Assembly (NCBI GenBank): GCA_017856375.1
Contig: JAFMFC010000002.1
Coordinates: 26,740 to 90,739 of the forward strand
From: Ilumatobacteraceae bacterium
Lineage (GTDB): Bacteria > Actinomycetota > Acidimicrobiia > Acidimicrobiales > Ilumatobacteraceae
Reading direction: 5' to 3'
Length of the DNA: 64,000 bases
Of this stretch, positions 28,864-38,258 are shown piece after piece (the stretch's first letter is position 1; every line of letters starts with the position of its first letter). The notes below the pieces were generated by a model. It ran no database searches, was not told the DNA's origin, and saw only the letters and a list, made by a program, of their open reading frames with translations. The position numbers were made by a program, and so were the translations under genes.

Positions 28864-30075
28864 TCAGGAAGGAGCGACTTCGGGCTTCGTTCGGGTGTCA
28901 GTTGGTTTGGTCGAGGTACGTGGCTTGCGCACCGGGCGTTGCGCCCGCAACGGTCGAGGAGCACTTGCGCCAGGTTCAACCGAGATGCCGAATGCCGAGG
29001 CGACCTGGGGGAGAACAGGGGCGAGACGCTTGACGGTGGCAAGGAGCTGTTCGCTCTGCGCTACGGGCATGGACTGAACCGTCACTAGCGATCGAATCGG
29101 CGAGAACGCCGCTGCCTCGAGTACTGCAATCCATCGGTCGACCGAGTTGTCACTCGTCAGTGACTCACGAGCGGCGTTCAGCAATTTCGTGCCGAGTTCA
29201 GCGGGGAAGGGTTGACCGGCCTTGGGTGGTTCGCTCGACAATTTAAGAGCCCGAACCGAACGCCCGATACCGAGATTGGCCTCGATGTCCTGGAGCCATA
29301 GCGACTGTTCTTCATCCTGACGCTTTTTTAAGGCCGTCTTGAGAGTTGCTGCGAGTTCTCTTGTCGATTCGTCGCGCACCACCATCGGATCTTCTGCGGC
29401 AACCACCACCGAGCGAAGATCGCGCAAGTCAAGTTGATTGAGGATGTCGCGCGCAGCCTCAGCTCGATCGAGCCAATCTGCAACGCGGAGCTTGGGGAGG
29501 AGGTCTTGAGCCATCGTGATCAACCCCTCCGCTGGTACCTCGGGCTTGCCTTCCTTCTTCAACTGCTCGTTCTGGGCCTTCACCGCGTCGCGAACTGCCT
29601 TGATCCCACCGCTGAGTGCTTTCTCAGCAACCGGACGCTGCTCTGCGGGCAACGTTTCGAGCACCAGCGAGCGGTGTTGACGACCGGGGCGTAGACGCTT
29701 CGGCGCGGGACGCTTGGGAAGTTCAGGGGGAGCAGTGAATCGTTGCTTCTTTGAGGCCGTTGGCTTGCGCGGAGACCGACTCTTCTCACTCTTCTTGGCT
29801 AAGCGTTGCGTCACTGGTTCAAAGCTGCTCGAACTCGGCAACATCTCCAGCGTGTTCGTCTTTTGCTTTTTGTCGCGATTCTGCACGAGTCCGAGCACGG
29901 TGATGCCGTCAAGATCGAACTCAGCCTCGACCTTCAGCACCTCTCCCACTCGATGCGAGGAGGGGAGCACTCCTGCGGTAATCATTCCCTTTGGAGCCTT
30001 TGCCCCCGCTGCACGCCAAGTGAACCCCCCGTCGGGGAGAACACTGGTCAATTCGATGTCGATGCGCCGAGACAC
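28864..30075 (-). CDS. Conserved-looking hypothetical protein, basic low-complexity middle
   Basis: Long ORF with putative GTG start (VSRRIDIELTS); K/R/P-rich linker between two ordered-looking regions. Confidence 0.55.
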   Translation of the reverse strand: MSRRIDIELTSVLPDGGFTWRAAGAKAPKGMITAGVLPSSHRVGEVLKVEAEFDLDGITVLGLVQNRDKKQKTNTLEMLPSSSSFEPVTQRLAKKSEKSRSPRKPTASKKQRFTAPPELPKRPAPKRLRPGRQHRSLVLETLPAEQRPVAEKALSGGIKAVRDAVKAQNEQLKKEGKPEVPAEGLITMAQDLLPKLRVADWLDRAEAARDILNQLDLRDLRSVVVAAEDPMVVRDESTRELAATLKTALKKRQDEEQSLWLQDIEANLGIGRSVRALKLSSEPPKAGQPFPAELGTKLLNAARESLTSDNSVDRWIAVLEAAAFSPIRSLVTVQSMPVAQSEQLLATVKRLAPVLPQVASAFGISVEPGASAPRPLRAQRPVRKPRTSTKPTDTRTKPEVAPS

Positions 30076-30178
30076 GGTGACCCACGGTATCTGAGGGCAC
30101 TCGAATTCCCCCAACGGCCGCGACTTTCCGCACTACTGAGTTCGGGCAAGTCGATACCTACCAGTTATTTTGGCAAAC

Positions 30179-30718
30179 ATGCCGATCTACGCATTGGGTG
30201 ACCGTGTACCCCGCATCGACGTTCGAGCCTTTGTCCACCCCGACGCCGTGGTAATTGGCGACGTTCGAATTGGTGCCGACTCTTCCATTTGGCCCGGAGC
30301 TGTTTTGCGCGGAGACGATGGATATATCGAGATTGGCGAGCGCACCAGCATCCAGGACAACTGCGTCATTCACACCACGCCGGATCACCCCACCGTGGTT
30401 GGAAGCGATTGCGTGATCGGTCACATCGTGCATTTGGAGGCCTGCACCATCGAAGATCGGGCCCAGGTGGCGTCGGGGGCCGTCGTGCTTCATCGAGTCG
30501 TTGTCGGGACGGGTGCCATTGTTGCCGCAAATGCCGTCGTGTTGAACGACACAAACGTTCCGCCAGGCGCTTTAGCAGTGGGAACGCCGGCAACGATCAA
30601 AGAGGGGCGAGCTCGCTCTGCCGAAATTGATTATGGCGCCGCGGTGTATGTGCGCAAAGGGCGCCGGTTTGCGGAAGAACTACGTCGCTTACCGGATCAC
30701 GAGCGCCGGACTGATTAG
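30179..30718 (+). CDS. Gamma-class carbonic anhydrase-like protein (left-handed beta-helix)
   Basis: GADSSIWPGAVLRGDDGYIEIGERTSIQDNCVIHTTPDHPTVVGSDCVIGHIVHLEACTI. Confidence 0.9.
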   Translation: MPIYALGDRVPRIDVRAFVHPDAVVIGDVRIGADSSIWPGAVLRGDDGYIEIGERTSIQDNCVIHTTPDHPTVVGSDCVIGHIVHLEACTIEDRAQVASGAVVLHRVVVGTGAIVAANAVVLNDTNVPPGALAVGTPATIKEGRARSAEIDYGAAVYVRKGRRFAEELRRLPDHERRTD

Positions 30719-30759
30719 AAAAAGCAGCGTGCTCGAACTCTCACCATCGTTCGAGCACA
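30719..30759 (-). terminator. Candidate intrinsic terminator for the APH-like gene
   Basis: Perfect 10-bp inverted repeat GTGCTCGAAC/GTTCGAGCAC (30730-30739/30750-30759); on the minus strand followed by GCTGC then TTTTT. Confidence 0.45.
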
Positions 30760-31805
30760 TTCAGAAGCGACGAACAGTCGAAACTACTGAGAGTCGGTAA
30801 GTATGACGAAACTGCTTCCCGCTTGAAGCGATCGATCAGAGCGGGCTGAAAGAACTTCGCACCATCACGAATCACGTAGTGGAGAATGAAGAAGCGGTAC
30901 GCCCATGGTAAGAATCGCACCTCCTCCTCACGGAGATGGTTGGACGAGTGGTATGTCGCAAGAAACTTGACGAAGCGCGGCTCAAGCAGTGTGTGCGGCG
31001 AGTAGGTGAATGACGTCTTGTCTCCGGTCTTCGACGAGACACGAGAGAGGAAGTAGAAGTCCAACATCCGAGTGTCGATACGAAACCAGTCGTAATCCCA
31101 ACGTGAGAAGAGCGAGAATCGGCCGCTTGCCGCGCGATGAATCGAGAAATTGCCCAGATTCCAGTCGACAAGGATCGGCATCTTGGGCCAATGATCGAAG
31201 TCGATTGCCTCGAGATGAATCAATAGTTCGTGAACACTTCTCCGCACGACATCCAGCTCGGAAAGAGATAACTCGAACGCGGTGGGGGCATTCGACTTGC
31301 CCAACGCGTCGTAGAGCGACACGGCATCACTACGAATCGAATGGGAGGGGGGAGGGAGTCGGTTGCCCACTTCCTGGGAGATTGCATGGAATTCCGCGAT
31401 TTCGGTGGCCAAATTGTCGATATCGCTTTCCGCGACGACTCCTCCGAGCATCTCTGCACGAGGAACGTCGACGTAAAAGACCACCCAGCATTTCCCGTCA
31501 TACCAGCGATAAGGACGTCCGTCACGGGTCAAGACCGTTGCAAGGAAATTGGCCCACCGGGAATTCGCAAGCAAGGTCGTGCATTCGAAGAGTCGGTCGT
31601 GATCTTCGGCAAAGAGAAAATACGAGCCATAGTTGGATACCTTCGCCACCACCGAGTCACCGGAGGACAGCGCCAAACGGAAGACCCGATTGGTGGAAAC
31701 GTGAGCGCTCGTTTCCTCGACGTCGATGATTGAACGGCCCTCAGCGATCTCGAGCCAAGCTTGGTTGACCGCTTCGAGTGCTCTGTCATAAGCGAGCGCA
31801 ACCAT
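30741..31805 (-). CDS. APH/choline-kinase-fold phosphotransferase-like protein
   Basis: MPILVDWNLGNFSIHR (D-x4-N-like) and RWDYDWFRIDTRMLDFYFL; probable start MVALAYDRAL. Confidence 0.55.
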   Translation of the reverse strand: MVALAYDRALEAVNQAWLEIAEGRSIIDVEETSAHVSTNRVFRLALSSGDSVVAKVSNYGSYFLFAEDHDRLFECTTLLANSRWANFLATVLTRDGRPYRWYDGKCWVVFYVDVPRAEMLGGVVAESDIDNLATEIAEFHAISQEVGNRLPPPSHSIRSDAVSLYDALGKSNAPTAFELSLSELDVVRRSVHELLIHLEAIDFDHWPKMPILVDWNLGNFSIHRAASGRFSLFSRWDYDWFRIDTRMLDFYFLSRVSSKTGDKTSFTYSPHTLLEPRFVKFLATYHSSNHLREEEVRFLPWAYRFFILHYVIRDGAKFFQPALIDRFKREAVSSYLPTLSSFDCSSLLNVLERW

Positions 31806-31809
31806 GTGA

Positions 31810-32865
31810 TCAGCGAGAGAGACGTTCGCGCACACCTGCCGCAAACATCTTCACGTCGTCGCTTGTGGTGTCCCAGGCGGTCATCCAGCGCACGAGATCA
31901 CATGACACGTCCCAATCCCAAAAAAATGACCACTCCTGCAGGTCCTGACGAATGGACTTAGCAAGGGTGGGGAAGAGGCTGTTGACTGCCGGAACATGGT
32001 CCAAATGGAGCGAGGGGAGATCCACGAGCTGCTCATGCAGCTCACGCGCCATCGCATTGGCGTGTTCGGCGAGCGCAATAAACAAATCATCCTTGAGCAG
32101 TGCAAGATATTGCGCAGAGACGAAACGCATTTTCGACGGCAATTGCGTCACTTGTTTACGTAGGTTCAATGAACGATCCGCTAGTTGACGATCGAAAAAC
32201 ACCACTACCTCGCCGAAGAGCAGACCATTCTTTGTTCCGCCAAAGGACAGTGCATCAACTCCGGCTCGCGATGTCATCTTGCGAAACGTCTCGCGTCCGC
32301 CCCCGAGAGAGGCAACGGCGTTGGCGATTCGCGCGCCGTCCATGTGCACACGCATGTCCATCTCGCGTGCGGCATCGACCAACGCAGCAATGTCGTCAAT
32401 TGAATACAAGGTGCCGTATTCCGTCGCTTGCGTGATCGACAAAACACCCGCCGGGGCATGGTGTTGGCTGTTGCGCAAGCTAGCGAGAGCACGAACATCG
32501 CCAGGGGAGACCCTGCCGCGCTCGTGCGGTAGCCCGATCAACTTGGTACCGACGATGTGTTCTGGTGCACCTGCCTCGTCCACGGCGATGTGGGCAACTT
32601 CACTACACGCGACTGCATCGCCAGGTTGAACCATGCACGACAACGCAAGAACGTTTGCTCCCGTCCCGCCAAACACCGGACGAACAACGACGTCGTGATC
32701 GAACAATTCACACATCGCCAACTCAAGTTGCTTCGAATAGTCGTCCGCACCATAGGGCAGCGCATGTCCGTGGTTGGCCCGCTGAACTGCCTCAAGAACC
32801 GCCGGGTGAGCGCCAGCCAAGTTGTCGGAGGCAAACTGTCGCTCTGGCGCTCGTGACTGAATCAC
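31810..32865 (-). CDS. ltaE: Low-specificity L-threonine aldolase
   Basis: FASDNLAGAHPAVLEAVQRANHG, HMDGARIANAVASLG, DALSFGGTKNGLLFGEVVVFF. Confidence 0.9.
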   Translation of the reverse strand: MIQSRAPERQFASDNLAGAHPAVLEAVQRANHGHALPYGADDYSKQLELAMCELFDHDVVVRPVFGGTGANVLALSCMVQPGDAVACSEVAHIAVDEAGAPEHIVGTKLIGLPHERGRVSPGDVRALASLRNSQHHAPAGVLSITQATEYGTLYSIDDIAALVDAAREMDMRVHMDGARIANAVASLGGGRETFRKMTSRAGVDALSFGGTKNGLLFGEVVVFFDRQLADRSLNLRKQVTQLPSKMRFVSAQYLALLKDDLFIALAEHANAMARELHEQLVDLPSLHLDHVPAVNSLFPTLAKSIRQDLQEWSFFWDWDVSCDLVRWMTAWDTTSDDVKMFAAGVRERLSR

Positions 32866-32914
32866 CCGCTCAGTATCACCGTCGCGCGCCCACCTCACGA
32901 CCTACAGTTTCGTC

Positions 32915-33310
32915 ATGACAAAAGAAAACCGTACCGACGGCACTGAGCGGGGAACAGACCGTCACCGGGGCCGCCAGCAATGTCTCTGGTGTCATCTACC
33001 AGTCATCCAGAGCTCGACTGGAAGGCCCAGAAAATACTGCTCGCAGGCATGCCGCCAGTGGGATTGGGTAACCCGTCAACGATCGGCGGAACTCAGTCTC
33101 AGTGAGAAGGAGTTGGTCATCACTCGAGATGCCCTGGACACCCTAAAAGACCGGATCTACGAACTCGCGTGTGCCGTCGAAGACGTCGAAGGTGACCTCG
33201 AGCCAGGACTGGATCCAACCCTGCGGGATTACCGCAAAGCACTGGAGTGGGTACTGGAGGCTGCCCGGCCGCTGGTCCGTGAGCCCTTGTTTACTGGTGT
33301 TCGCCGATAA
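32915..33310 (+). CDS. Small treble-clef-type zinc-finger protein
   Basis: QCLWCHLPVIQSSTGRPRKYCSQACRQWDWVTRQR followed by a coiled-coil-like helix. Confidence 0.55.
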   Translation: MTKENRTDGTERGTDRHRGRQQCLWCHLPVIQSSTGRPRKYCSQACRQWDWVTRQRSAELSLSEKELVITRDALDTLKDRIYELACAVEDVEGDLEPGLDPTLRDYRKALEWVLEAARPLVREPLFTGVRR

Positions 33311-33377
33311 TGATAGTTATGTAAAGTAAAGTCGCCCCCATACAGACAGGGCAAGAAGGACGCGAGTTGGCTCTGCC

Positions 33378-33854
33378 CTAGATGGCGAGACGTTGCTCTG
33401 ACGAGCCGATTTGATGCAACGCTGTATCGACGTCGTGCTTGACACCAGCCAATGGGAGCACATTCAGAACACCCTGACCCTGTCGCATGACGTCGATCAG
33501 TTGGTCTCCCTGGCACAACACCACCGACTGCCCGTTGATCACGATGTGTGCTGCCGAAATGTCGCTATCAACGTGTCGACGCATGTACTCGAAGACCTCG
33601 CGGACGCTCTCCAACTTGATTCCGGCATCCAACAGGTTCTTGATGACTCGAAGCTCGAGGAGGTCTCGATAGGTATACACCCGACGGGATCCACTGCCCT
33701 GTGCGTCGCAGCCGGATGGCCGGACGAGGTTGGTGCGTGCCCAGTAGTCCAACTGGCGGTACGTGATCCCGACGATCTGAGCTGCGGTCTTGCCCCCGAA
33801 ACCTGTCTGACTCGAGGCTCCCTGTTCCGACGACATCCCCTGCCCCAACGACAT
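33378..33854 (-). CDS. MerR-family transcriptional regulator
   Basis: TAAQIVGITYRQLDYWARTNLVRPSGCDAQGSGSRRVYTYRDLLELRVIKNLLDAGIKLESVREV. Confidence 0.9.
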   Translation of the reverse strand: MSLGQGMSSEQGASSQTGFGGKTAAQIVGITYRQLDYWARTNLVRPSGCDAQGSGSRRVYTYRDLLELRVIKNLLDAGIKLESVREVFEYMRRHVDSDISAAHIVINGQSVVLCQGDQLIDVMRQGQGVLNVLPLAGVKHDVDTALHQIGSSEQRLAI

Positions 33855-33886
33855 CCCGTCAGGCTAAGGGCGTTCCGAGCACCCTG

Positions 33887-34369
33887 CTACTGGCCAAAAT
33901 CCTCTGGGCTGATGTTGTTGATGAATTCACGGAAATCGTCGATGATTTCCTCGGTTTCGGCTCCTTCGTTGGCCACGTCACGACCCACCTCGTCCACGAG
34001 ACTCGCCTGAGCGTAAATCTGCACCCCGGCGCGAATGGCAACTGCCACCCCATCCGACGGACGACAAGACACGATGTACTCCCCTCCATCCAGGGAGAGT
34101 TCAGCGAAGTATGTGTGATCTTTCACCTCGGTCAACACCAACTTGTCCACTTGATGCCCAAGCTCACCGATCATGTTCAACATCAAGTCGTGCGTCAATG
34201 GACGCTCGGGAACAATTCCCTCGAGCGCATAGTGGATTGCCGAGGCCTCCGGTCCTCCGATGTAAATGGGAATCACCCGACGCTTGCCCGAAGATTCGCG
34301 AAGCATCATCACGGGAACACTCGAGGGAACCTCGAGTCGCACACCTTCAAGTTCAAGTTCAACCAACAC
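33887..34369 (-). CDS. Bifunctional nuclease (DUF151/BFN) family protein
   Basis: RVIPIYIGGPEASAIHYALEGIVPERPLTHDLMLNMIGELG, SCRPSDGVAVAIRAG. Confidence 0.92.
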   Translation of the reverse strand: MLVELELEGVRLEVPSSVPVMMLRESSGKRRVIPIYIGGPEASAIHYALEGIVPERPLTHDLMLNMIGELGHQVDKLVLTEVKDHTYFAELSLDGGEYIVSCRPSDGVAVAIRAGVQIYAQASLVDEVGRDVANEGAETEEIIDDFREFINNISPEDFGQ

Positions 34370-34381
34370 AGCCGCAGATTA

Positions 34382-35161
34382 TCAATCGGCCGCAGCGCGC
34401 CCGTCGGACAACTGTCTGATCAATCGAGCCATCAAGTTCGCCCGGAGGCGCTCACCGAGATCGACGAATTCATCCACCATCTCGAGTGCCTGGACGCGTG
34501 ACTGCGGATTGCGTTGCCGAAGGTACGGGAGGATCCGCTGCTCGTAGAGATCTGCCTCCCGCTCAACCGTGTGACGGACCGTTTTCAGGTGACGAGCGTC
34601 GATACCCAATTCGATGAATCGCGCAGCGATCTCGAGGATCTCCCGATCTGCCGGCGAGAACAACTCCTCCGATCCGATCTTCTTCGGGTTGATCAGACCT
34701 GCCGCGAGCACCCCTGCCAGAACCGTCTCGCTTACTTTTGCCTCCGACATCAGCTCTCCCCTGCTCAGGGAGGACGTGTCGTCGGTGACGACCGGACGAG
34801 GTGGGGCCTTCTTTGCCGCGGTTGCCTTGGCTGTCGGATGATTCGCCGTCGACTGCGCATTCATGATGCCTCGTGGTGCGGTGGCGTCATATGGACGCAC
34901 CATTCCGTCACTCGTATCACTGTCTAGACGTGTACGGATCACCTTCAGCGGCAGGTAGTTCTCGCGCTGTTCGCGAAGAATAAACCGCAAGCGTTCGATT
35001 TCGGCTTGCGTGAACTTTCGATATCCAGATGCGGTTCTCTCGGGTTCGATCAAACCCTGGCTCTCCAAAAAGCGAATCTTGGAGATCGTGACGTCCGGGA
35101 ATTCCTCGAGCAATAAACCGAGCACTTCGCCAATCGAGAGATATGTCTTTTCATCCATCAT
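34382..35161 (-). CDS. ftsR: MerR-family regulator, FtsR-like
   Basis: YLSIGEVLGLLLEEFPDVTISKIRFLESQGLIEPERTASGYRKFTQAEIERLRFILREQR; position between FHA and DUF151 genes. Confidence 0.85.
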   Translation of the reverse strand: MMDEKTYLSIGEVLGLLLEEFPDVTISKIRFLESQGLIEPERTASGYRKFTQAEIERLRFILREQRENYLPLKVIRTRLDSDTSDGMVRPYDATAPRGIMNAQSTANHPTAKATAAKKAPPRPVVTDDTSSLSRGELMSEAKVSETVLAGVLAAGLINPKKIGSEELFSPADREILEIAARFIELGIDARHLKTVRHTVEREADLYEQRILPYLRQRNPQSRVQALEMVDEFVDLGERLRANLMARLIRQLSDGRAAAD

Positions 35162-35196
35162 CGGTCATTCACCACGCGCACTAACGAGTACCAATC

Positions 35197-35682
35197 TCAC
35201 TGCCGACCATCAAAGAACACCATCCGATATTTACCGATCTGCAGTTCGTCTCCATGACGCAGCGTCCCGGTCTCGATGCGATTTTGATTGATGTACGTGC
35301 CGTTCAAGGATCCCATGTCTTGAATCCGATACTCCCCACCATCAACTTCGATCACTGCGTGACGTCTGGACACCGTCACGTCATCGAGACAGATTGCGCT
35401 GTCGGGGTGACGACCAAGGTCGACGTTCCTGCTGCGGAGCATGAAGCGCTCGCCTGATCGATCCCCAGAACGCACCACGAGGACACCGGTGCCTTCAGGG
35501 ATCTGCGCCAAGTCAATTTGCACGTTGTCCTCGTCTCCAAAAGCGTCCTGCATTGGGTCAGCCTTGGGCAGCGAGATGGTTCGCACGACGGGCCTGTCGA
35601 GTACTGCCCCGCACGCAGAACAAAAGGCGGACTGAGGAGGGTTCCGGTGCCCGCAGTTGTTGCAGAAAACGTAGGCCGACAC
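35197..35682 (-). CDS. FHA-domain protein with N-terminal zinc ribbon (GarA-locus homologue)
   Basis: YVFCNNCGHRNPPQSAFCSACGAVLD zinc ribbon; VDLGRHPDSAICLDDVTVSRRHAVIEVDGGEYRIQDMGSLNGTYIN FHA. Confidence 0.88.
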   Translation of the reverse strand: MSAYVFCNNCGHRNPPQSAFCSACGAVLDRPVVRTISLPKADPMQDAFGDEDNVQIDLAQIPEGTGVLVVRSGDRSGERFMLRSRNVDLGRHPDSAICLDDVTVSRRHAVIEVDGGEYRIQDMGSLNGTYINQNRIETGTLRHGDELQIGKYRMVFFDGRQ

Positions 35683-35687
35683 GCCCT

Positions 35688-36251
35688 TTACCGTACTCCC
35701 CTCTCGGCACGACCTGTCCTGACAGCAGCACGAACACGTGGCAGGTAATCGATGGCTGTGTACCAACTAAGAATCAGGCCCGGAACACCGAGCACCCAAC
35801 CCGTCGCCCATGCGGCACCTGCGGTCGGATGGTCCGAGGTGCCAAGTAGCAGGAGCGGTACGGCCATCATCAGGAGGAAGGTGTATCGCTTGCCCAGGGT
35901 GGTAACGGGAAAGCGTTTCATCCCGAGCAGCTTCCCGACGACCATCATCAGTCCCACCAGTACCTCTCGTATGAGAATCAGACCGACGAACCAGTCTGGG
36001 ACGCCAGGGTGCACGATCACCGAAACCGACGCGACGACAAAGAGCACACGATCGACCGTGGGATCAAAGATCGCCCCAAATTCCGACTCCTGATCGAATC
36101 GCCGGGCCACCAAGCCATCCACCCAGTCGGTCATGCCCAGTATGCCGAGCAGCAACGCCGCGCCAGCAACCGACTCGTCAACGAACAACATCCAAAGAAA
36201 CAGCGGAAGACAACTCAGCCGAATGAACGTGAGCAGGTTCGGAATCGTCAT
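35688..36251 (-). CDS. pgsA: CDP-alcohol phosphatidyltransferase (PgsA-like)
   Basis: MTIPNLLTFIRLSCLPLF, DWVDGLVARRFDQESEFGAIFDPTVDR (CDP-OH-P motif). Confidence 0.88.
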   Translation of the reverse strand: MTIPNLLTFIRLSCLPLFLWMLFVDESVAGAALLLGILGMTDWVDGLVARRFDQESEFGAIFDPTVDRVLFVVASVSVIVHPGVPDWFVGLILIREVLVGLMMVVGKLLGMKRFPVTTLGKRYTFLLMMAVPLLLLGTSDHPTAGAAWATGWVLGVPGLILSWYTAIDYLPRVRAAVRTGRAERGVR

Positions 36252-36297
36252 CACTCGCACGGCGCTGACTGTAGCGACGTCCACTACTCTTCGAACC

Positions 36298-36693
36298 GTG
36301 TCGAGCATCTTTACCCGGATCATCAAAGGGGAACTTCCCGCGCACCTCGTACATCGGGATGAGACGTGCATCAGTTTCCTGTCCATCAATCCCCTCGCAC
36401 CAGGACACACGCTTGTCGTTCCGATTCGCGAAGTCGACCACTGGACCGATCTCGACGACGACGAAGCTACTCATCTCATGCTTGTGGCAAAGCAGATCGG
36501 CCGAGCTCAGCAGACGGTGTTTGCTCCTCAACGCGTGGGGTTGATCGTCGCCGGTTACGAGGTACCTCACTGCCACATCCATGTGGTGCCCACCACGTCG
36601 ATGCGACAACTCGACTTTGCCAATGCGGCAACAAAAGTCGACCACGAAGAGCTCGCACGTCATGCTGGCGCCCTGCGCGACGCGCTCTCCTGA
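36298..36693 (+). CDS. HIT-family protein
   Basis: VSSIFTRIIKGELPAHLVHRDETCISFL, APGHTLVVPIREVDHW, EVPHCHIHVVPT. Confidence 0.9.
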   Translation: MSSIFTRIIKGELPAHLVHRDETCISFLSINPLAPGHTLVVPIREVDHWTDLDDDEATHLMLVAKQIGRAQQTVFAPQRVGLIVAGYEVPHCHIHVVPTTSMRQLDFANAATKVDHEELARHAGALRDALS

Positions 36694-36700
36694 GCCGAAT

Positions 36701-37399
36701 CTAAAAGAGGGTGTCGGGTAAGTCCGGCTCGAGCAGACGCGGCGAGTTGTTGCGAACGCTGTTGACTTCGTGGCTCGCTTGGGAGGACTGGAGCGCGATC
36801 TCGCTGGCCCCGAGAATTACCTCGAGGTTGGGAGCGTTGGACTCTCCGAGCCACTCCCCTACACCCCGCTGATCCAGTAAGAGCGGCATCCGATCATGAA
36901 TGTGCCCGATTGACGAGTTCGCTGATTGGGTCAACATGACGCAGCGACGTTCGTCCCGTTCACGCGACAAGAGACCAGCTGCAGCCATCATCGAGTGATG
37001 CCGGAGCGACGACCCTTCTTCAGCAGAGATGAAAAACGGATGCTTTCCCTTGCCAAGACCAAGACGAGATTTGGTCTCTTCATTGGTCAACCATTCGTAG
37101 TAGCCAGATAAGGGAATTACGCAACGTCCCCCCGTCGTAAAACGCCGAAAGGTTGGTTTCTCAAATACGGATTCGACCCGTGCATTGATCACCAAAGAAT
37201 TCTGACCCTTCCACGGAGCGAGAAAACCCCACACCGCGTCCTCGACAACTCGATGATTCGAGCCGACGACGACGGGCAATAGATGCGATGGCGCAACGTT
37301 GTATGACGGAGAAAACGGTCGAGACGTCAAGTCCATCGAAACTGAGAAGGCGGACATAATCTCCTTCGTGCCAGGAACACGCACGAACCTTCCACACAT
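36701..37399 (-). CDS. SOS response-associated peptidase (SRAP/YedK/HMCES family)
   Basis: MCGRFV start, INARVESVFEKPTFR, RCVIPLSGYYEW, HDRMPLLL. Confidence 0.92.
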   Translation of the reverse strand: MCGRFVRVPGTKEIMSAFSVSMDLTSRPFSPSYNVAPSHLLPVVVGSNHRVVEDAVWGFLAPWKGQNSLVINARVESVFEKPTFRRFTTGGRCVIPLSGYYEWLTNEETKSRLGLGKGKHPFFISAEEGSSLRHHSMMAAAGLLSRERDERRCVMLTQSANSSIGHIHDRMPLLLDQRGVGEWLGESNAPNLEVILGASEIALQSSQASHEVNSVRNNSPRLLEPDLPDTLF

Positions 37400-37405
37400 G
37401 ATCGG

Positions 37406-38113
37406 CTACCAGGGACGCATGCCATCGGCAAACAACACCACCAGAATCGGCGTGGTCACCAATCCGGGCAACATCGAGCCGAGGCGAATCTTGGCGACCT
37501 CCAAGAGGTTCAGCCCGATTCCCATCACAGCGATTCCGCCGACCGCATACAACTCAAGTTCAACTCGAGGCACAAGGAGATCGTCCAATCCCGTCCCAAA
37601 GAGAGTGAGAACGCCCTGCACAACAAAAACACTCACCGCACTGAAGATGGCGCCAACCCCGTAAAGCGACCCAAATATCACACTCATGAAGCCATCCAAC
37701 GATGCCTTGATCATGTACAACCGCGGTACGCCGCCCGAGGCATCCTCGATTGCACCGAGCACCGTCAACGGGCCGACACAGAACAGCAGGCTCGCCGTAG
37801 CAAAGCCCTTGACAAACGAGGACCCTTCCGCCTTCGATGCGAATCGGCGCTGCAAGGCCGAACCCAGAGACTCCAGTGCTTCGTCGATCTTCAGCATCTC
37901 TCCGATGATCACACCGAGAACCATTCCGAGCAACGGAAAGATCACGTTGTCCGTGCGCAAGAGATCCGACAGTCCGATGGACAACGTCACCAAACCAATC
38001 ACCTTGACCACGGAATCCCGCACTCGTTCCGGAACTCGCGCTCCGTAACGAACTCCGATCACACCACCCAGCGCAACGGTGAAGGTGTTGACAAGCGTTC
38101 CTAGTCCGATCAC
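37406..38113 (-). CDS. DUF554 family membrane protein
   Basis: MIGLGTLVNTFTVALGGVIGVRYGARVPERVRDSVVKVIGLVTLSIGLSDLL; multiple TM segments. Confidence 0.85.
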   Translation of the reverse strand: MIGLGTLVNTFTVALGGVIGVRYGARVPERVRDSVVKVIGLVTLSIGLSDLLRTDNVIFPLLGMVLGVIIGEMLKIDEALESLGSALQRRFASKAEGSSFVKGFATASLLFCVGPLTVLGAIEDASGGVPRLYMIKASLDGFMSVIFGSLYGVGAIFSAVSVFVVQGVLTLFGTGLDDLLVPRVELELYAVGGIAVMGIGLNLLEVAKIRLGSMLPGLVTTPILVVLFADGMRPW

Positions 38114-38160
38114 CCGAACAGGCTATTCATGGGAATCCGAGACGGATAACTATCGATTGG

Positions 38161-38235
38161 TCGGGCTGGCGGGATTTGAACCCACGACCTCTTGTCCCCC
38201 AGACAAGCGCGCTAACCAAGCTGCGCTACAGCCCG
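38161..38235 (-). tRNA. tRNA-Pro (anticodon GGG)
   Basis: CGGGCTG acceptor stem paired with CAGCCCG, discriminator A, anticodon stem/loop CTTGT-CTGGGGG-ACAAG, GGTTCAAATCC T-arm. Confidence 0.95.
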
Positions 38236-38258
38236 TAGCGCTCGAAGCCTACCGTCGT

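Noticed and set aside
33341-33380. Inverted repeat AGGGCA/TGCCCT between the zinc-finger gene and the MerR gene as a terminator
   Set aside because: Only 6-bp stem with ~20-nt loop and no T-tract; too weak.
38161-38235. tRNA-Pro as an integration hotspot
   Set aside because: Flanks are housekeeping genes (DUF554, der) and no duplicated tRNA 3' end or integrase was seen nearby.
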